Of a stretch of DNA of 64,000 bases, positions 40,061 to 48,738 are shown in pieces. Within the stretch, counting starts at the first letter, position 1. Every line of letters begins with the position of its first letter. A model generated the notes under the pieces. It ran no database searches and had not been told where the DNA came from. It was given only the letters and a program-made list of their open reading frames with translations. The DNA lies in the NCBI GenBank assembly GCA_964443225.1, contig CAYUCC010000003.1:60098-124097 (forward strand), in the 5' to 3' direction. The position numbers and the translations under genes were made by a program. The stretch is from SSC4 sp964443225 (lineage in GTDB: Bacteria; Chloroflexota; Anaerolineae; SSC4; Amarolineaceae).

Positions 40061-42357
40061 CGTGTGTCCTCCGGTTCGTAGGGGGAAGGCGGCGACAGCG
40101 TGACGGTCGTCGTTTCGGTGGTCGAGGGCAGGGTTGTGAAGTCGAGAATCGCATCACCACCGCCGTGGGCACGCGGCAGTTCGAAGCAGAAACTGGCGCC
40201 GGTCGTGCCAGAACCAGCACTTTCGACCCAGATGTGGCCCCCGTGGTGTTCCACGATGTGTTTGCAGATCGACAGACCCAGGCCGGTGCCTTTGTACAAA
40301 CGGTTCGAGCCGCCGTCGACCTGGTAAAAACGGTCGAAGATACGTTCGTATTCTTCGGGGGGAATGCCGATGCCGCTGTCGACCACAGTGAGCTTCACCG
40401 TATCGGCCAGTTCAACGCCGGACAACGTGATCGTCCCCGCGGGCGGCGTGAACTTGATGGCATTATCGACCAGGTTGGTGATCACCTGTTCGATGCGCAT
40501 CGAATCGGCTTCAATGATCGGGAAATCGGCTGGCACCTGGTTCACCATGTGCACGGTGGCAGTTTCGGCCTGCGGTGTCATCTTGGCGACCACGCTGGCC
40601 ACCAACGGTCCCAAGGCCACAGGTTCGAGGCGCAGCTTGATCTGGCCCGCTTCGAGGCGGCTGAATTCCAGAAGATCGTTGATCAGGCGCTGCAGCTGTC
40701 CGGTTTGCTCGCGCACGGTTTCCAGAAAATCCTTCTGCAGGTCGTTGATGGGGCCGGTTTTGCCCATGAGAATGATCTCGACGAAGCCCTTGATGGAATG
40801 CAGCGGTGTTTTGAGTTCGTGCGACACCACACTCAGGAAGTTGGTTTTCATGCGTTCCAATTCGACGCGGGCCGTGATGTCGCGCAGCACCGTGACCACC
40901 CCGCGCACTTCACCCTCGACCGTCGTCATGGGCGAGGCCACAGCCTGATACGTGTGCGCGTGTCCATCGGTGGCCGTCATTTCCAGCTCGCGCACCGCCA
41001 CCTGTTGGTTGTGCGCCAGCGTCTCTTCGATCAAGTCGGGCAGCGGCCCGCTGGGGATCAGGAGCGAGAGCGGCATACCGCCGGGCAGGTTGGCTGGCAG
41101 GCCGCACATGCGTGCCGCGACGGGGTTCAGCAGCAGCAGGTTGAGCTGGGGATCGGTGACGATGACACCGTCGCCAATGCCGACAACCACCGCCTCCAGC
41201 TCGCTCCCTTTTTCCCACGTTTCCTGGTAGAGTTGGGCGTTTTCGATGGCGGTGGTGGCAAAGTAGGCAAACGACGTGGCCAGCTGCCGTTCGGCTTCAC
41301 CCAGGGTGATGCCTGGCCGGCTGTCGCCCAGGTACAGGGCACCGATGGGGCGCTGGCGCGCCAGGAGCGGGATGATCAGACAGGAGCGCATGCCCCAACC
41401 GTCGAACAGGCGCTTCTGATTGGCATGTGGGCTGTCGGCGGCATCCAGTACCGTCACGGCTTTTTCACCGCCCAGGGCGGCCGCGGCGGCGGGCTCGTCA
41501 CTCAGGGGCACCTCGAACGGGCGCGGCGCCGACCGTCCGCCATCGGTTGTCAGGCTGCCCACCAGACGTCCCTCGTCGCGCTGCAGCACCGCCACGGCGC
41601 AGTGGCTGATGCCCAACAAATCGGCCAGCCGTCCGACAATCAGCTGCAGCACCTCTTCCATTTGCAGGGTCGAGGCCAGCGATTTCATCACCTCTTGCAG
41701 TGTACGCAGTTCGAGCACGCGCTGTCCCAGGTCGGAGGCGGTGCGCTGCAGAACGGTCGTCTTCTGGGCCAGGTCGTGCTCTTGCTGTGCCAGGGTATCG
41801 TTGAGGGCCTGGGCTGTGCGCTGCCAGCTCAGCACGTACCAGGTGGCCAGGCTGCCGCCCAGGATCCATCCCCACAACAGGATGTAGTTGAACAGGAAGT
41901 TGCGTTCGCGCAGAAAACCGAGGCTGCCATAGGTGTACCAGAGCACGGCGATGTAGAGCGGGCCCAGGATGAACGGCAGCCAGACGGCCCGCACGTCAAG
42001 GGCGGGCGCCAGGACGACAGCCTTCATGGCAAGCAGGCCGTACAAGAGGAAAAGCGGGCTGGTCACCCCGCCGCTCACCGAAATGAGATAACTGACAAAA
42101 GCCACATCGACAATGAACCCGGTGGCAAACAGCCACGCCGCCGGCCGCACATTGAACACCCACAAGGCCAGTGTCAGCGCGAGGGTCACCAGGGCATACA
42201 GCAGCCACCCCGCCGACAACCCCCCACCGAACGGTGAGCCATCCGATGTGGTAATGACCAACACGCCGAGCAGCAGCACCAACCAGCGGGCTGGGGTGCC
42301 CACCATCCGCTCCAGGCGAAATGCACTTTGCAGATCCTTGGTTGGCGTGTGGGTCAT
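40057..42357 (-). CDS. Membrane sensor histidine kinase (TM-GAF-PAS-HisKA-HATPase)
   Basis: A 766-aa sensor. Residues about 25-180 hold six membrane segments, followed by a coiled coil (about 185-215), a GAF domain (about 220-375), a PAS domain (about 385-490, with TDGHAHTYQAVASPMTTVEG at its end) and a kinase core. The phospho-accepting His is H513 in VVSHELKTPL. The ATP lid motifs are NLVDNAIKFTP (N box), VVDSGIGIPPEE (G1) and GTGLGLSI (G2). No response regulator is encoded here, so its partner must be elsewhere. It follows the exported propeller gene by 3 nt, which may supply an extracytoplasmic input. Confidence 0.93.
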   Translation of the reverse strand: MTHTPTKDLQSAFRLERMVGTPARWLVLLLGVLVITTSDGSPFGGGLSAGWLLYALVTLALTLALWVFNVRPAAWLFATGFIVDVAFVSYLISVSGGVTSPLFLLYGLLAMKAVVLAPALDVRAVWLPFILGPLYIAVLWYTYGSLGFLRERNFLFNYILLWGWILGGSLATWYVLSWQRTAQALNDTLAQQEHDLAQKTTVLQRTASDLGQRVLELRTLQEVMKSLASTLQMEEVLQLIVGRLADLLGISHCAVAVLQRDEGRLVGSLTTDGGRSAPRPFEVPLSDEPAAAAALGGEKAVTVLDAADSPHANQKRLFDGWGMRSCLIIPLLARQRPIGALYLGDSRPGITLGEAERQLATSFAYFATTAIENAQLYQETWEKGSELEAVVVGIGDGVIVTDPQLNLLLLNPVAARMCGLPANLPGGMPLSLLIPSGPLPDLIEETLAHNQQVAVRELEMTATDGHAHTYQAVASPMTTVEGEVRGVVTVLRDITARVELERMKTNFLSVVSHELKTPLHSIKGFVEIILMGKTGPINDLQKDFLETVREQTGQLQRLINDLLEFSRLEAGQIKLRLEPVALGPLVASVVAKMTPQAETATVHMVNQVPADFPIIEADSMRIEQVITNLVDNAIKFTPPAGTITLSGVELADTVKLTVVDSGIGIPPEEYERIFDRFYQVDGGSNRLYKGTGLGLSICKHIVEHHGGHIWVESAGSGTTGASFCFELPRAHGGGDAILDFTTLPSTTETTTVTLSPPSPYEPEDTR

Positions 42358-42360
42358 GCG

Positions 42361-43455
42361 TTACTCGTTGGCGCTCAGGACGTGACGCCACACACCCGCA
42401 TCCGTGGCGACCAGGAGTTGGCGCGGCGTGCGCGGGTCGATGACGAGCGCGTGCAGGTGTTGGTTTTCCAGACCACGCCCGATGCGCTCCCAGGTCGCGC
42501 CGCCATCGCGACTGGCCACGATGCCATCACCCGCCACTGCGGCGTAAACGACATCGGTGTCCGCCGGATCCACCGCCATGGCCAGGACCGGCGCTGCCGT
42601 AGGCAGAATTCCGGCAGAGTACCAGGTGACACCGGCATCTTCGCTGCGATAGATGCCACGATCGGTTGCAGCGTACAGCCAATCGGCTGCCGATGCCAAC
42701 ACGTCGACCCGGCTGGCGGGTCCAACCAGCCGCTCGCGCCAGTTCGCACCGCTCACATTGTCGAGCGTCAAAAGTTTGCCCGCGGTGGTCACGACCAGCA
42801 CGCGCGGCGCGGGGCGGATCGCAGCCTGACTGGGTGGTGCCTCGGTCACCAGAATGCTGCGTGCCTGACCGGCCGATGCGGGCCAGGCTGGGGTTTCGAT
42901 CCAGCTTTCACCACGGCCGGCACGCCACAGCAGCCTGTAACCGTTGGCTACCGCCATAGCGCCGTCTGGGGTCAGGGTAATGGTACTGGCCGCTTCCCGA
43001 TCCAGGTTGCCGCGTACCAGCTGCCAGGTTGCGCCCCCGTCGTTGGAGTGATAGAGGCTGGCCTGATCGTCGTTTTCGACCAATACGATCAACTCGCGCC
43101 CGTTATTGGGATTGACAGCCAGGTGGTGCACGACAGGCACCTCCCAAAAGGAGCGACCGGGCAGGCCGGCATCGGCTTCGTGCCACATTTCGAACGACGC
43201 CGAGCCGTTGCTGGTACCGATGCTGCTGCGCTGCAGGCCGTTGGTGGAGGTGGCCGCATAATACAGCACCAGGCCCTCGGCCGGTGCCGCTGCAAATTGA
43301 GTGATTGCCCGCCCCTGCAGGTTGGTCACCTGCCACCCTGCGGCCTGGCCGACCTGTGGCACGATCAGAAGCAGCAGGGGCAGAAAGAACAGAAGAGACC
43401 CCAACGCTAATTCGCGTCTGAATGCAGTTTGTTGCGTTGGTACCTGGTGTACCAT
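42361..43455 (-). CDS. Exported Asp-box beta-propeller protein
   Basis: A 364-aa protein with one N-terminal hydrophobic segment (LGSLLFFLPLLLLIVPQVG) that serves as a signal peptide or anchor. The rest is a BNR/YCF48-like propeller with Asp-box strings: YHSNDGGATWQLV, YRSEDAGVTWYSAG, ASRDGGATWERIG, and DPRTPRQLLVATDAGVW. Most likely extracytoplasmic and non-enzymatic. It is separated by 3 nt from the histidine kinase and may be its ligand-binding partner, which is an inference from gene order. Confidence 0.82.
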   Translation of the reverse strand: MVHQVPTQQTAFRRELALGSLLFFLPLLLLIVPQVGQAAGWQVTNLQGRAITQFAAAPAEGLVLYYAATSTNGLQRSSIGTSNGSASFEMWHEADAGLPGRSFWEVPVVHHLAVNPNNGRELIVLVENDDQASLYHSNDGGATWQLVRGNLDREAASTITLTPDGAMAVANGYRLLWRAGRGESWIETPAWPASAGQARSILVTEAPPSQAAIRPAPRVLVVTTAGKLLTLDNVSGANWRERLVGPASRVDVLASAADWLYAATDRGIYRSEDAGVTWYSAGILPTAAPVLAMAVDPADTDVVYAAVAGDGIVASRDGGATWERIGRGLENQHLHALVIDPRTPRQLLVATDAGVWRHVLSANE

Positions 43456-43587
43456 GACTATCGCCTCATCGTGTGGCCTGGAGGTCCTGACTGCCGGACT
43501 CGGTCCAAAGCATACCGCGGATACGTGAAATCAGAATGAACAAAGGCAGCGGGCTGCATGAAAGTTTGTTCAGGTCTGGTGCCCCGC

Positions 43588-45003
43588 TCAACGAACCGGT
43601 GTTGGCGTCGGAGGCGGCGGTTCGGGCGTCGGCGTGGGTGGCGGTTCGGGGGTAGCCGTGGGTATGGCGGTCGGTGGTGGCGGTGGTGGCGGTGTGGGTG
43701 TGCGCGTCGGGCGTGGTGTGGCCGTGGGTGTCGGTGTTTGGGTCGGCGTTGGCGTCGGTGTGGGCGTGGCCAGCGCCTGGAGGGCGGCGGCGGCACCTGC
43801 TTCGGCCGTTTTGATGTCTTTGACTTCCAGGGCCATGGCGCGCCGGTAGGTGGCCAGGGCCGCCGTAAAATCGCCCGCTGCCATCGACTGATCGGCGCGC
43901 CGCAGGTAGATCAGGTACAACAATTGGGCCACTTGCCCGCCCGCATAATCGCTGCGCACGTCGTATACGCGCTGCAGCGGTTCCTCGGCCTGGTTCCAAT
44001 CCCCCGAGTTGTAGAAACGAACGCCATCCAGGTAGTAGCTGGCAAGTTCACGCTCGTCGGTTGCCTGCACGTTGCGCGGACGCAGGCTCAGCGCGCTGCC
44101 GAAACGTTCGATGGCCCGCCGAATATTGTCTTCCGAAGTACCCGCCTCGTCGATGCGTGTCCTGCCTTCGGCCAGGTAACAGTTGAAAAGATACTCCTGA
44201 ACGCCCTCACTGCGAAAGGTCGGGTCGAGCGCGCGGACCTGCTGGAACTGTTCGAGCGCGTCGGAACACTGCCCCTGGTCGTAGAATCGCTGGCCGGCAT
44301 TGTAGTATTCCAACAAGGTGCGCTGCCGTGCCACGTTGGCAGCCAGGCTCTGCGCGTCCGGCGAATAATTCGGATCGGCAGTGAGCAGCTGGTCGAACAG
44401 ACTACCCGCCTCGTCCCAACGTTCTTCGGCGATGGCTGTTTTGGCCTGGGTGTAGAGCTGTGCCAGGCGGCGCAGCTGCAACGCCCGATCCCGCGCCGCC
44501 TGGGCTTCGGCATTGTCGGGCGCCAGCCGTAACAGGGCCTCGAATGAGCCGATGGCTCCATCGTAGTCACCAGCACTCAGCAGCGCCGTCCCCTGGTTGT
44601 ACAGGTTGGCCATTTCCTGCTGACGCCCGTCGAACAGGGAATCACGCAGGCCACCCGGCACGATGAATACCGCCAGGAGAATGACGAGCAGGGCCGCCAG
44701 TCCAATCAGCCAGTAACGCCGGCGGGACGGGGTGATCGGCACCGCGGCGGTTGCCGCTGCACTGGGTCGCACGCCCGCACCCCCCGCCGGTGCCTGCTCC
44801 ATCGCTTCGAGCTCGATGAACCATCGCACTTCATCCAACAACTCATCGAGTCCCTGCCGCGTTGGCTGCAGTTTTTTCAGGCGCGTAAAATAGTCCAGCG
44901 CCTGACGCCACTCGCGACGCTGGTAATGTTCCATGCCCTGTCGATGTAGTTGATCAAACTCGGCTGCGGTGACCGTCATGCGACTCGTTTGACTTTCACT
45001 CAA
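43588..45003 (-). CDS. Membrane-anchored tetratricopeptide protein with Thr-Pro tail
   Basis: A 471-aa protein. A TTG at 45003 gives an overlap of 4 nt with the Ig-like gene (TTGA); an ATG at 44979 (eight codons in) is the alternative, and no clear ribosome site favours either. A first TPR is cytosolic (AEFDQLHRQGMEHYQRREWR), a membrane helix follows (YWLIGLAALLVILLAVFIVPG, about 96-116), and about six TPRs lie outside (NLYNQGTALLSAGDYDGAI, YNAGQRFYDQGQCSDALEQF, YLDGVRFYNSGDWNQAEEPL). The end is a low-complexity Pro/Thr linker of about 75 residues, with no folded domain after it. A scaffold role is likely. Confidence 0.85.
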   Translation of the reverse strand: MSESQTSRMTVTAAEFDQLHRQGMEHYQRREWRQALDYFTRLKKLQPTRQGLDELLDEVRWFIELEAMEQAPAGGAGVRPSAAATAAVPITPSRRRYWLIGLAALLVILLAVFIVPGGLRDSLFDGRQQEMANLYNQGTALLSAGDYDGAIGSFEALLRLAPDNAEAQAARDRALQLRRLAQLYTQAKTAIAEERWDEAGSLFDQLLTADPNYSPDAQSLAANVARQRTLLEYYNAGQRFYDQGQCSDALEQFQQVRALDPTFRSEGVQEYLFNCYLAEGRTRIDEAGTSEDNIRRAIERFGSALSLRPRNVQATDERELASYYLDGVRFYNSGDWNQAEEPLQRVYDVRSDYAGGQVAQLLYLIYLRRADQSMAAGDFTAALATYRRAMALEVKDIKTAEAGAAAALQALATPTPTPTPTQTPTPTATPRPTRTPTPPPPPPPTAIPTATPEPPPTPTPEPPPPTPTPVR

Positions 45004-48000
45004 TGTCTGATGACCGGCATGAACGCAACTCGCCGCACCGGTGTCGTGACGGTTACATTATCCACGATTGTCCACGTATTGTAAATCTGATCACGCCGGT
45101 TGGAATTGGCCATGACCACCTGGACAGTCTGCCCGGCGAACTGACTCACGTCGAAGCTCACCTCTTTCCAACCCAGGTCGACCACCGGCAGTCCGGGGCC
45201 GATCAGGTTACGATTGGGATTGCCGTCGCGCAGCAAATGGGCCAGCGTCGTACCTGAACTGTTGAGCAAATACACGTCGAAGGTATCGATGTAGGCCTGG
45301 AAATAATCACTCCACATCACGTCGTACGTGTACATCCGATAGTGAAAGGCCAGGCGCACGACGGGCCATTCGTTGCGGTCGGGCAGGCGTACCGTCTGCG
45401 ACAGGACACCCGATCCTACCGGTACCGTCGGATTTTCGGGTGGACTCTGGCCATAGGCCGAGCTGCCGAGCGAGGCGCTGTACTGACCGCTGCCGGGGGG
45501 TGGTGGGGCGGGGGGTGGTACGATGCTGGTCGGCAGTGCGCCGCTCGTGAACCAACTGCTGAAGTTGGCCGACTCGAACCCGCTGTTGGCGACACCATTG
45601 ACGTACGTCGCGGCGTCGCCGTTGCCACCCGTGAACGGGCGCACGTTGCCCGCCTGATCGCGCGCCCGCACGCGTACGTAGGTCGTCCGGCCGCGTTCGC
45701 CGGTGAAAGTGGCCGAGGTGGCCGTCGTACTGCTGACCAGATTGACCCACGATCCACTGCGGCCGGTGCGGACCTGGACGTCATACGTTGCTACCCCCGA
45801 ACCGGGTCGATCCTGTCCCTGCCATTGAATCGTGAAGGTGCGCAGGAGCTGCGTGGGTGCCAGGTCGACGATACGGCTGACCGGCGGCGTCAGGTCGACC
45901 TTGAAGGTCGCGCTGCGCAGCGGCTCCTGATTGCCCGCCACGTCGGTCGTTCGGAATTCCACCAGGTGCTGGCCATCGTAACCGATCGTAAACTGGGTGC
46001 CGGTCAGCCACGAACTACCATTGATCCGGTATTGGGTGCGTGCCACGCCGGAACCGTTGTCGATGGGCAGCAAGGAGACATCCACAGGACCAATGTACCA
46101 GTTGTTTTGACCCTGCGTCCCATTGAGCGCAATCTGGGTCACCGGTGGTGTGGCATCGAAGTGGGCCGCGTTCTGGAGGACCACCCGCCGTGTTGCGTCT
46201 GCGTTGCCGGCACGGTCCTTCAGCCAGATATGAACCGTGTGTTCACCTTCGCCGGGCGCCTGCACACCGCTGACAAAATTGTAGCCAGGTAAAAAGATAC
46301 CGTCAAAAGGCCCCGTGGGCGGTTCGCCGAATTTGTAGTAAATGCCAGCCACACCGGACAAATCCAACGGGCTTTCCCACGCCACCACGAAGTTGTTGAC
46401 CTGCGTCCAGCTGCCCGGGCTCAGGCTGACCTGCTGCGGTTCCGCCGGCGCCACGGTGTCGATGCGAATGGTCGTGGTGCGTGTCGCCTCGACGTTTCCC
46501 GCCACGTCGGTCGCATAGTAGGTGAGGGTATGTTTGTCATCCTGCTGCAGGACGACCGACGTACCGGTCTGCCAGACACCGTTGTTGACGCGGTAGAATG
46601 CTGTGCCGGGGCCCGACAAGTCGTCGTTGATCGTCAGGATGGCGTCCACGGGGCTGCGGAACCATCCGTTGTCGCCGGGTGTACCAGCCAGGGCCAGGGT
46701 GGTCACTGGGGGTGTGGCATCATAGCGGAATGCATTAGGCACCCGCGTGTGGCGGGTATGGTCCACATTGCCGGCACCATCGCGCAGCCAGACGTAAAGA
46801 TCGAAGCTGCCCTGTGCGGGTACCTGGATGCCGGATACCACCTGCAATTCGGTGAACGTGCCATCCAGGTTGGATGTTGGTGCGCTCCCGATCTTGTAAT
46901 AGGCGCCGGCAATGCCCGAACGATCGTTGGGTTTGCTCCAGATGAAGCCAAAATCGTTGCGCGGTGTCCACGTGGTTGGCGTGGTGGTGGGTGGCGGTGG
47001 CGCCACCGGTGCAACCGAGTCGATCTTGAGCACGACAGGGAACGGGGTTTCGCTGTTACCCGCCACGTCGACCGAGTAAAACTCAACGGTATGTTCACCC
47101 TCGTCGGCCAGCACAAACCGTGTGCCGGTCTGCCAGCTGCCCTGATTGATCCGGTATTCGGTACGGCTTACGCCGGACGTCAGGTCGGTCGGAATGAGCG
47201 TGACAGTGATTGGCGACCGGTACCAGCCATTGTCACCGATGATCGTATTTGGATCGTACTGGTAGGCCGTTGTTGGCGGCGTGGTATCGAGAGGGACCGC
47301 CAACGACTGCATCGTTTGGACGTTGCCGGCAACATCGACCGCCTGGTACTCGAGCAGATGGTCACCGTCGTTGTTGATGGTCACGAGGGTTCCGGTTACC
47401 CAGTCGGTCTGGTCCAACCGGTAGCGGACACCGGCCACACCGCTGCGGTCGTCGGCTGCCGTGATACTGACCGTGACGGGCTGGATATACCAACCGCTGG
47501 GTGCCGGCTCACCATTGATCGTGGCCTGAGATGTGGGCGGCACAGTGTCGATGCGAATCGCGATGGTGGTGGCAGCTTCGATGTTACCGGCTGCGTCACG
47601 CGCCCAATAGCGCAGCTGGTGCACGCCCGGTACACTAACAACCAGCGTCGTTCCGGTCTGGATCGGCTGGTCGTCGAGCTGGTAGTAGATGGCGGTCACC
47701 CCCGAACCGGGCTGCGCGTCGGTCGCGGTCAGGTTGATCGTGACCGCACTGCGCCACCAACCGTTGGTGCCCTCGAGCCCGCTCAAATTGGCGCGGGTTG
47801 TCGGGGCGGTGCCATCGTACCAGAACACGTTGAGCAGGGCATTACGCTGCGCCTGGTTGACGTTGCCCGCACGATCCTTGAGCCACAGGTAGATGCTGTG
47901 GCGGCCATCGGCGGGCATGGTCATGTTGGGAATGTTGGGCTGCGTCGTGGCGACGTAGGTCCCATCCGTTGGTGAGGTCGGTTCTTCGTCCAGTTTGTAG

Positions 48001-48521
48001 TAGGCACCCACAATACCGGACAGATCGGGGGGATTGACCCACGACAACGAGAAGCTGTTGACGTTGGTCCACACGTTGGCTGGGTTGCCCACCAGGCCAC
48101 CGGGCACCTGGATCAGACTATCGACCACAAAATTGCCGTTGCTCGCATCGCTGATGACATTGCCGTTTTGTTCGACGGCCGCCACGCGAATGCGAACGTC
48201 CGGTTCGTTGGCGGTGGGCACGACCCAGCTGTAGGAGCCGGTATTGGGCTGCGCCGTGGCAATCGTTTCCCAGCTTGTGCCACCATCCCACGACACGCTG
48301 AGCGTGATGGGATTATTTACAAATGGACCACCGCTCGTTGCCCAGCTGACAGGATGAACCTGGCCACCTCCCCAGGCTTCACCCCCGTTGGGGCTGGTGA
48401 CAGTGATGGTGCTGGATGGGTTGGCCGATGCCTGGCTGGCCAACAGCCAGATCGCCACCGCCACGGTGACCAGCGCGAGGATCGCCGGCCACCAGGGTTT
48501 GATTCTGGTTTTTGACATCAT
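45000..48521 (-). CDS. Large exported Ig-like repeat protein with short MP tail
   Basis: An 1173-aa exported protein. The signal segment is ILALVTVAVAIWLLASQASA (residues about 14-33). About nine Ig/OmpL47-like beta domains follow, most with the same layout: a NGWYRSPVTVTL-type strand, a SGV..YRLN strand and a DVAGN-type end (ending in AGNVNQ, AGNIEA, AGNVQT, AGNSET, AGNVDH, AGNVEA, AGNADA, AGNQEP, AGNVRP). A final domain of about 170 residues looks like a jelly roll. It ends VAFMPVIRH, matching the [LM]P tail class. Probably a surface adhesin or stalk. No ribosome site is obvious before the ATG at 48521. Confidence 0.85.
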   Translation of the reverse strand: MMSKTRIKPWWPAILALVTVAVAIWLLASQASANPSSTITVTSPNGGEAWGGGQVHPVSWATSGGPFVNNPITLSVSWDGGTSWETIATAQPNTGSYSWVVPTANEPDVRIRVAAVEQNGNVISDASNGNFVVDSLIQVPGGLVGNPANVWTNVNSFSLSWVNPPDLSGIVGAYYKLDEEPTSPTDGTYVATTQPNIPNMTMPADGRHSIYLWLKDRAGNVNQAQRNALLNVFWYDGTAPTTRANLSGLEGTNGWWRSAVTINLTATDAQPGSGVTAIYYQLDDQPIQTGTTLVVSVPGVHQLRYWARDAAGNIEAATTIAIRIDTVPPTSQATINGEPAPSGWYIQPVTVSITAADDRSGVAGVRYRLDQTDWVTGTLVTINNDGDHLLEYQAVDVAGNVQTMQSLAVPLDTTPPTTAYQYDPNTIIGDNGWYRSPITVTLIPTDLTSGVSRTEYRINQGSWQTGTRFVLADEGEHTVEFYSVDVAGNSETPFPVVLKIDSVAPVAPPPPTTTPTTWTPRNDFGFIWSKPNDRSGIAGAYYKIGSAPTSNLDGTFTELQVVSGIQVPAQGSFDLYVWLRDGAGNVDHTRHTRVPNAFRYDATPPVTTLALAGTPGDNGWFRSPVDAILTINDDLSGPGTAFYRVNNGVWQTGTSVVLQQDDKHTLTYYATDVAGNVEATRTTTIRIDTVAPAEPQQVSLSPGSWTQVNNFVVAWESPLDLSGVAGIYYKFGEPPTGPFDGIFLPGYNFVSGVQAPGEGEHTVHIWLKDRAGNADATRRVVLQNAAHFDATPPVTQIALNGTQGQNNWYIGPVDVSLLPIDNGSGVARTQYRINGSSWLTGTQFTIGYDGQHLVEFRTTDVAGNQEPLRSATFKVDLTPPVSRIVDLAPTQLLRTFTIQWQGQDRPGSGVATYDVQVRTGRSGSWVNLVSSTTATSATFTGERGRTTYVRVRARDQAGNVRPFTGGNGDAATYVNGVANSGFESANFSSWFTSGALPTSIVPPPAPPPPGSGQYSASLGSSAYGQSPPENPTVPVGSGVLSQTVRLPDRNEWPVVRLAFHYRMYTYDVMWSDYFQAYIDTFDVYLLNSSGTTLAHLLRDGNPNRNLIGPGLPVVDLGWKEVSFDVSQFAGQTVQVVMANSNRRDQIYNTWTIVDNVTVTTPVRRVAFMPVIRH

Positions 48522-48615
48522 ATGCGTTGCGCGTCCGGTCCTTCTTGGCCCTGGTCACGACGCGGGCCAGGATTCATTATACCAATGCTGCGCCTGCCTG
48601 GCAAAGACGCGTTTT

Positions 48616-48650
48616 TTGATTTTGGATTTTGGATTTTGGATTTTGGATTA
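48616..48650 (+). repeat. Heptamer array GGATTTT between divergent genes
   Basis: About four and a half GGATTTT units on the plus strand. Unlike the other arrays it is not next to a stop codon but lies in the divergent region between the Ig-like gene and the sugar dehydrogenase gene. It precedes the dehydrogenase start by about 90 bp. Confidence 0.85.
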
Positions 48651-48738
48651 TATGAAGCGGTCGCGGGTTTTTGATTAGACTCTGGATGTGCTAGAATCTT
48701 GTGTGAATTGGCACAAAGTTGAACGACAGGAAGTCGTC

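Noticed and set aside
40165..42237. Long plus-strand open frame antisense to the histidine kinase
   Set aside because: It is a codon-bias shadow: the sense strand encodes all histidine kinase motifs.
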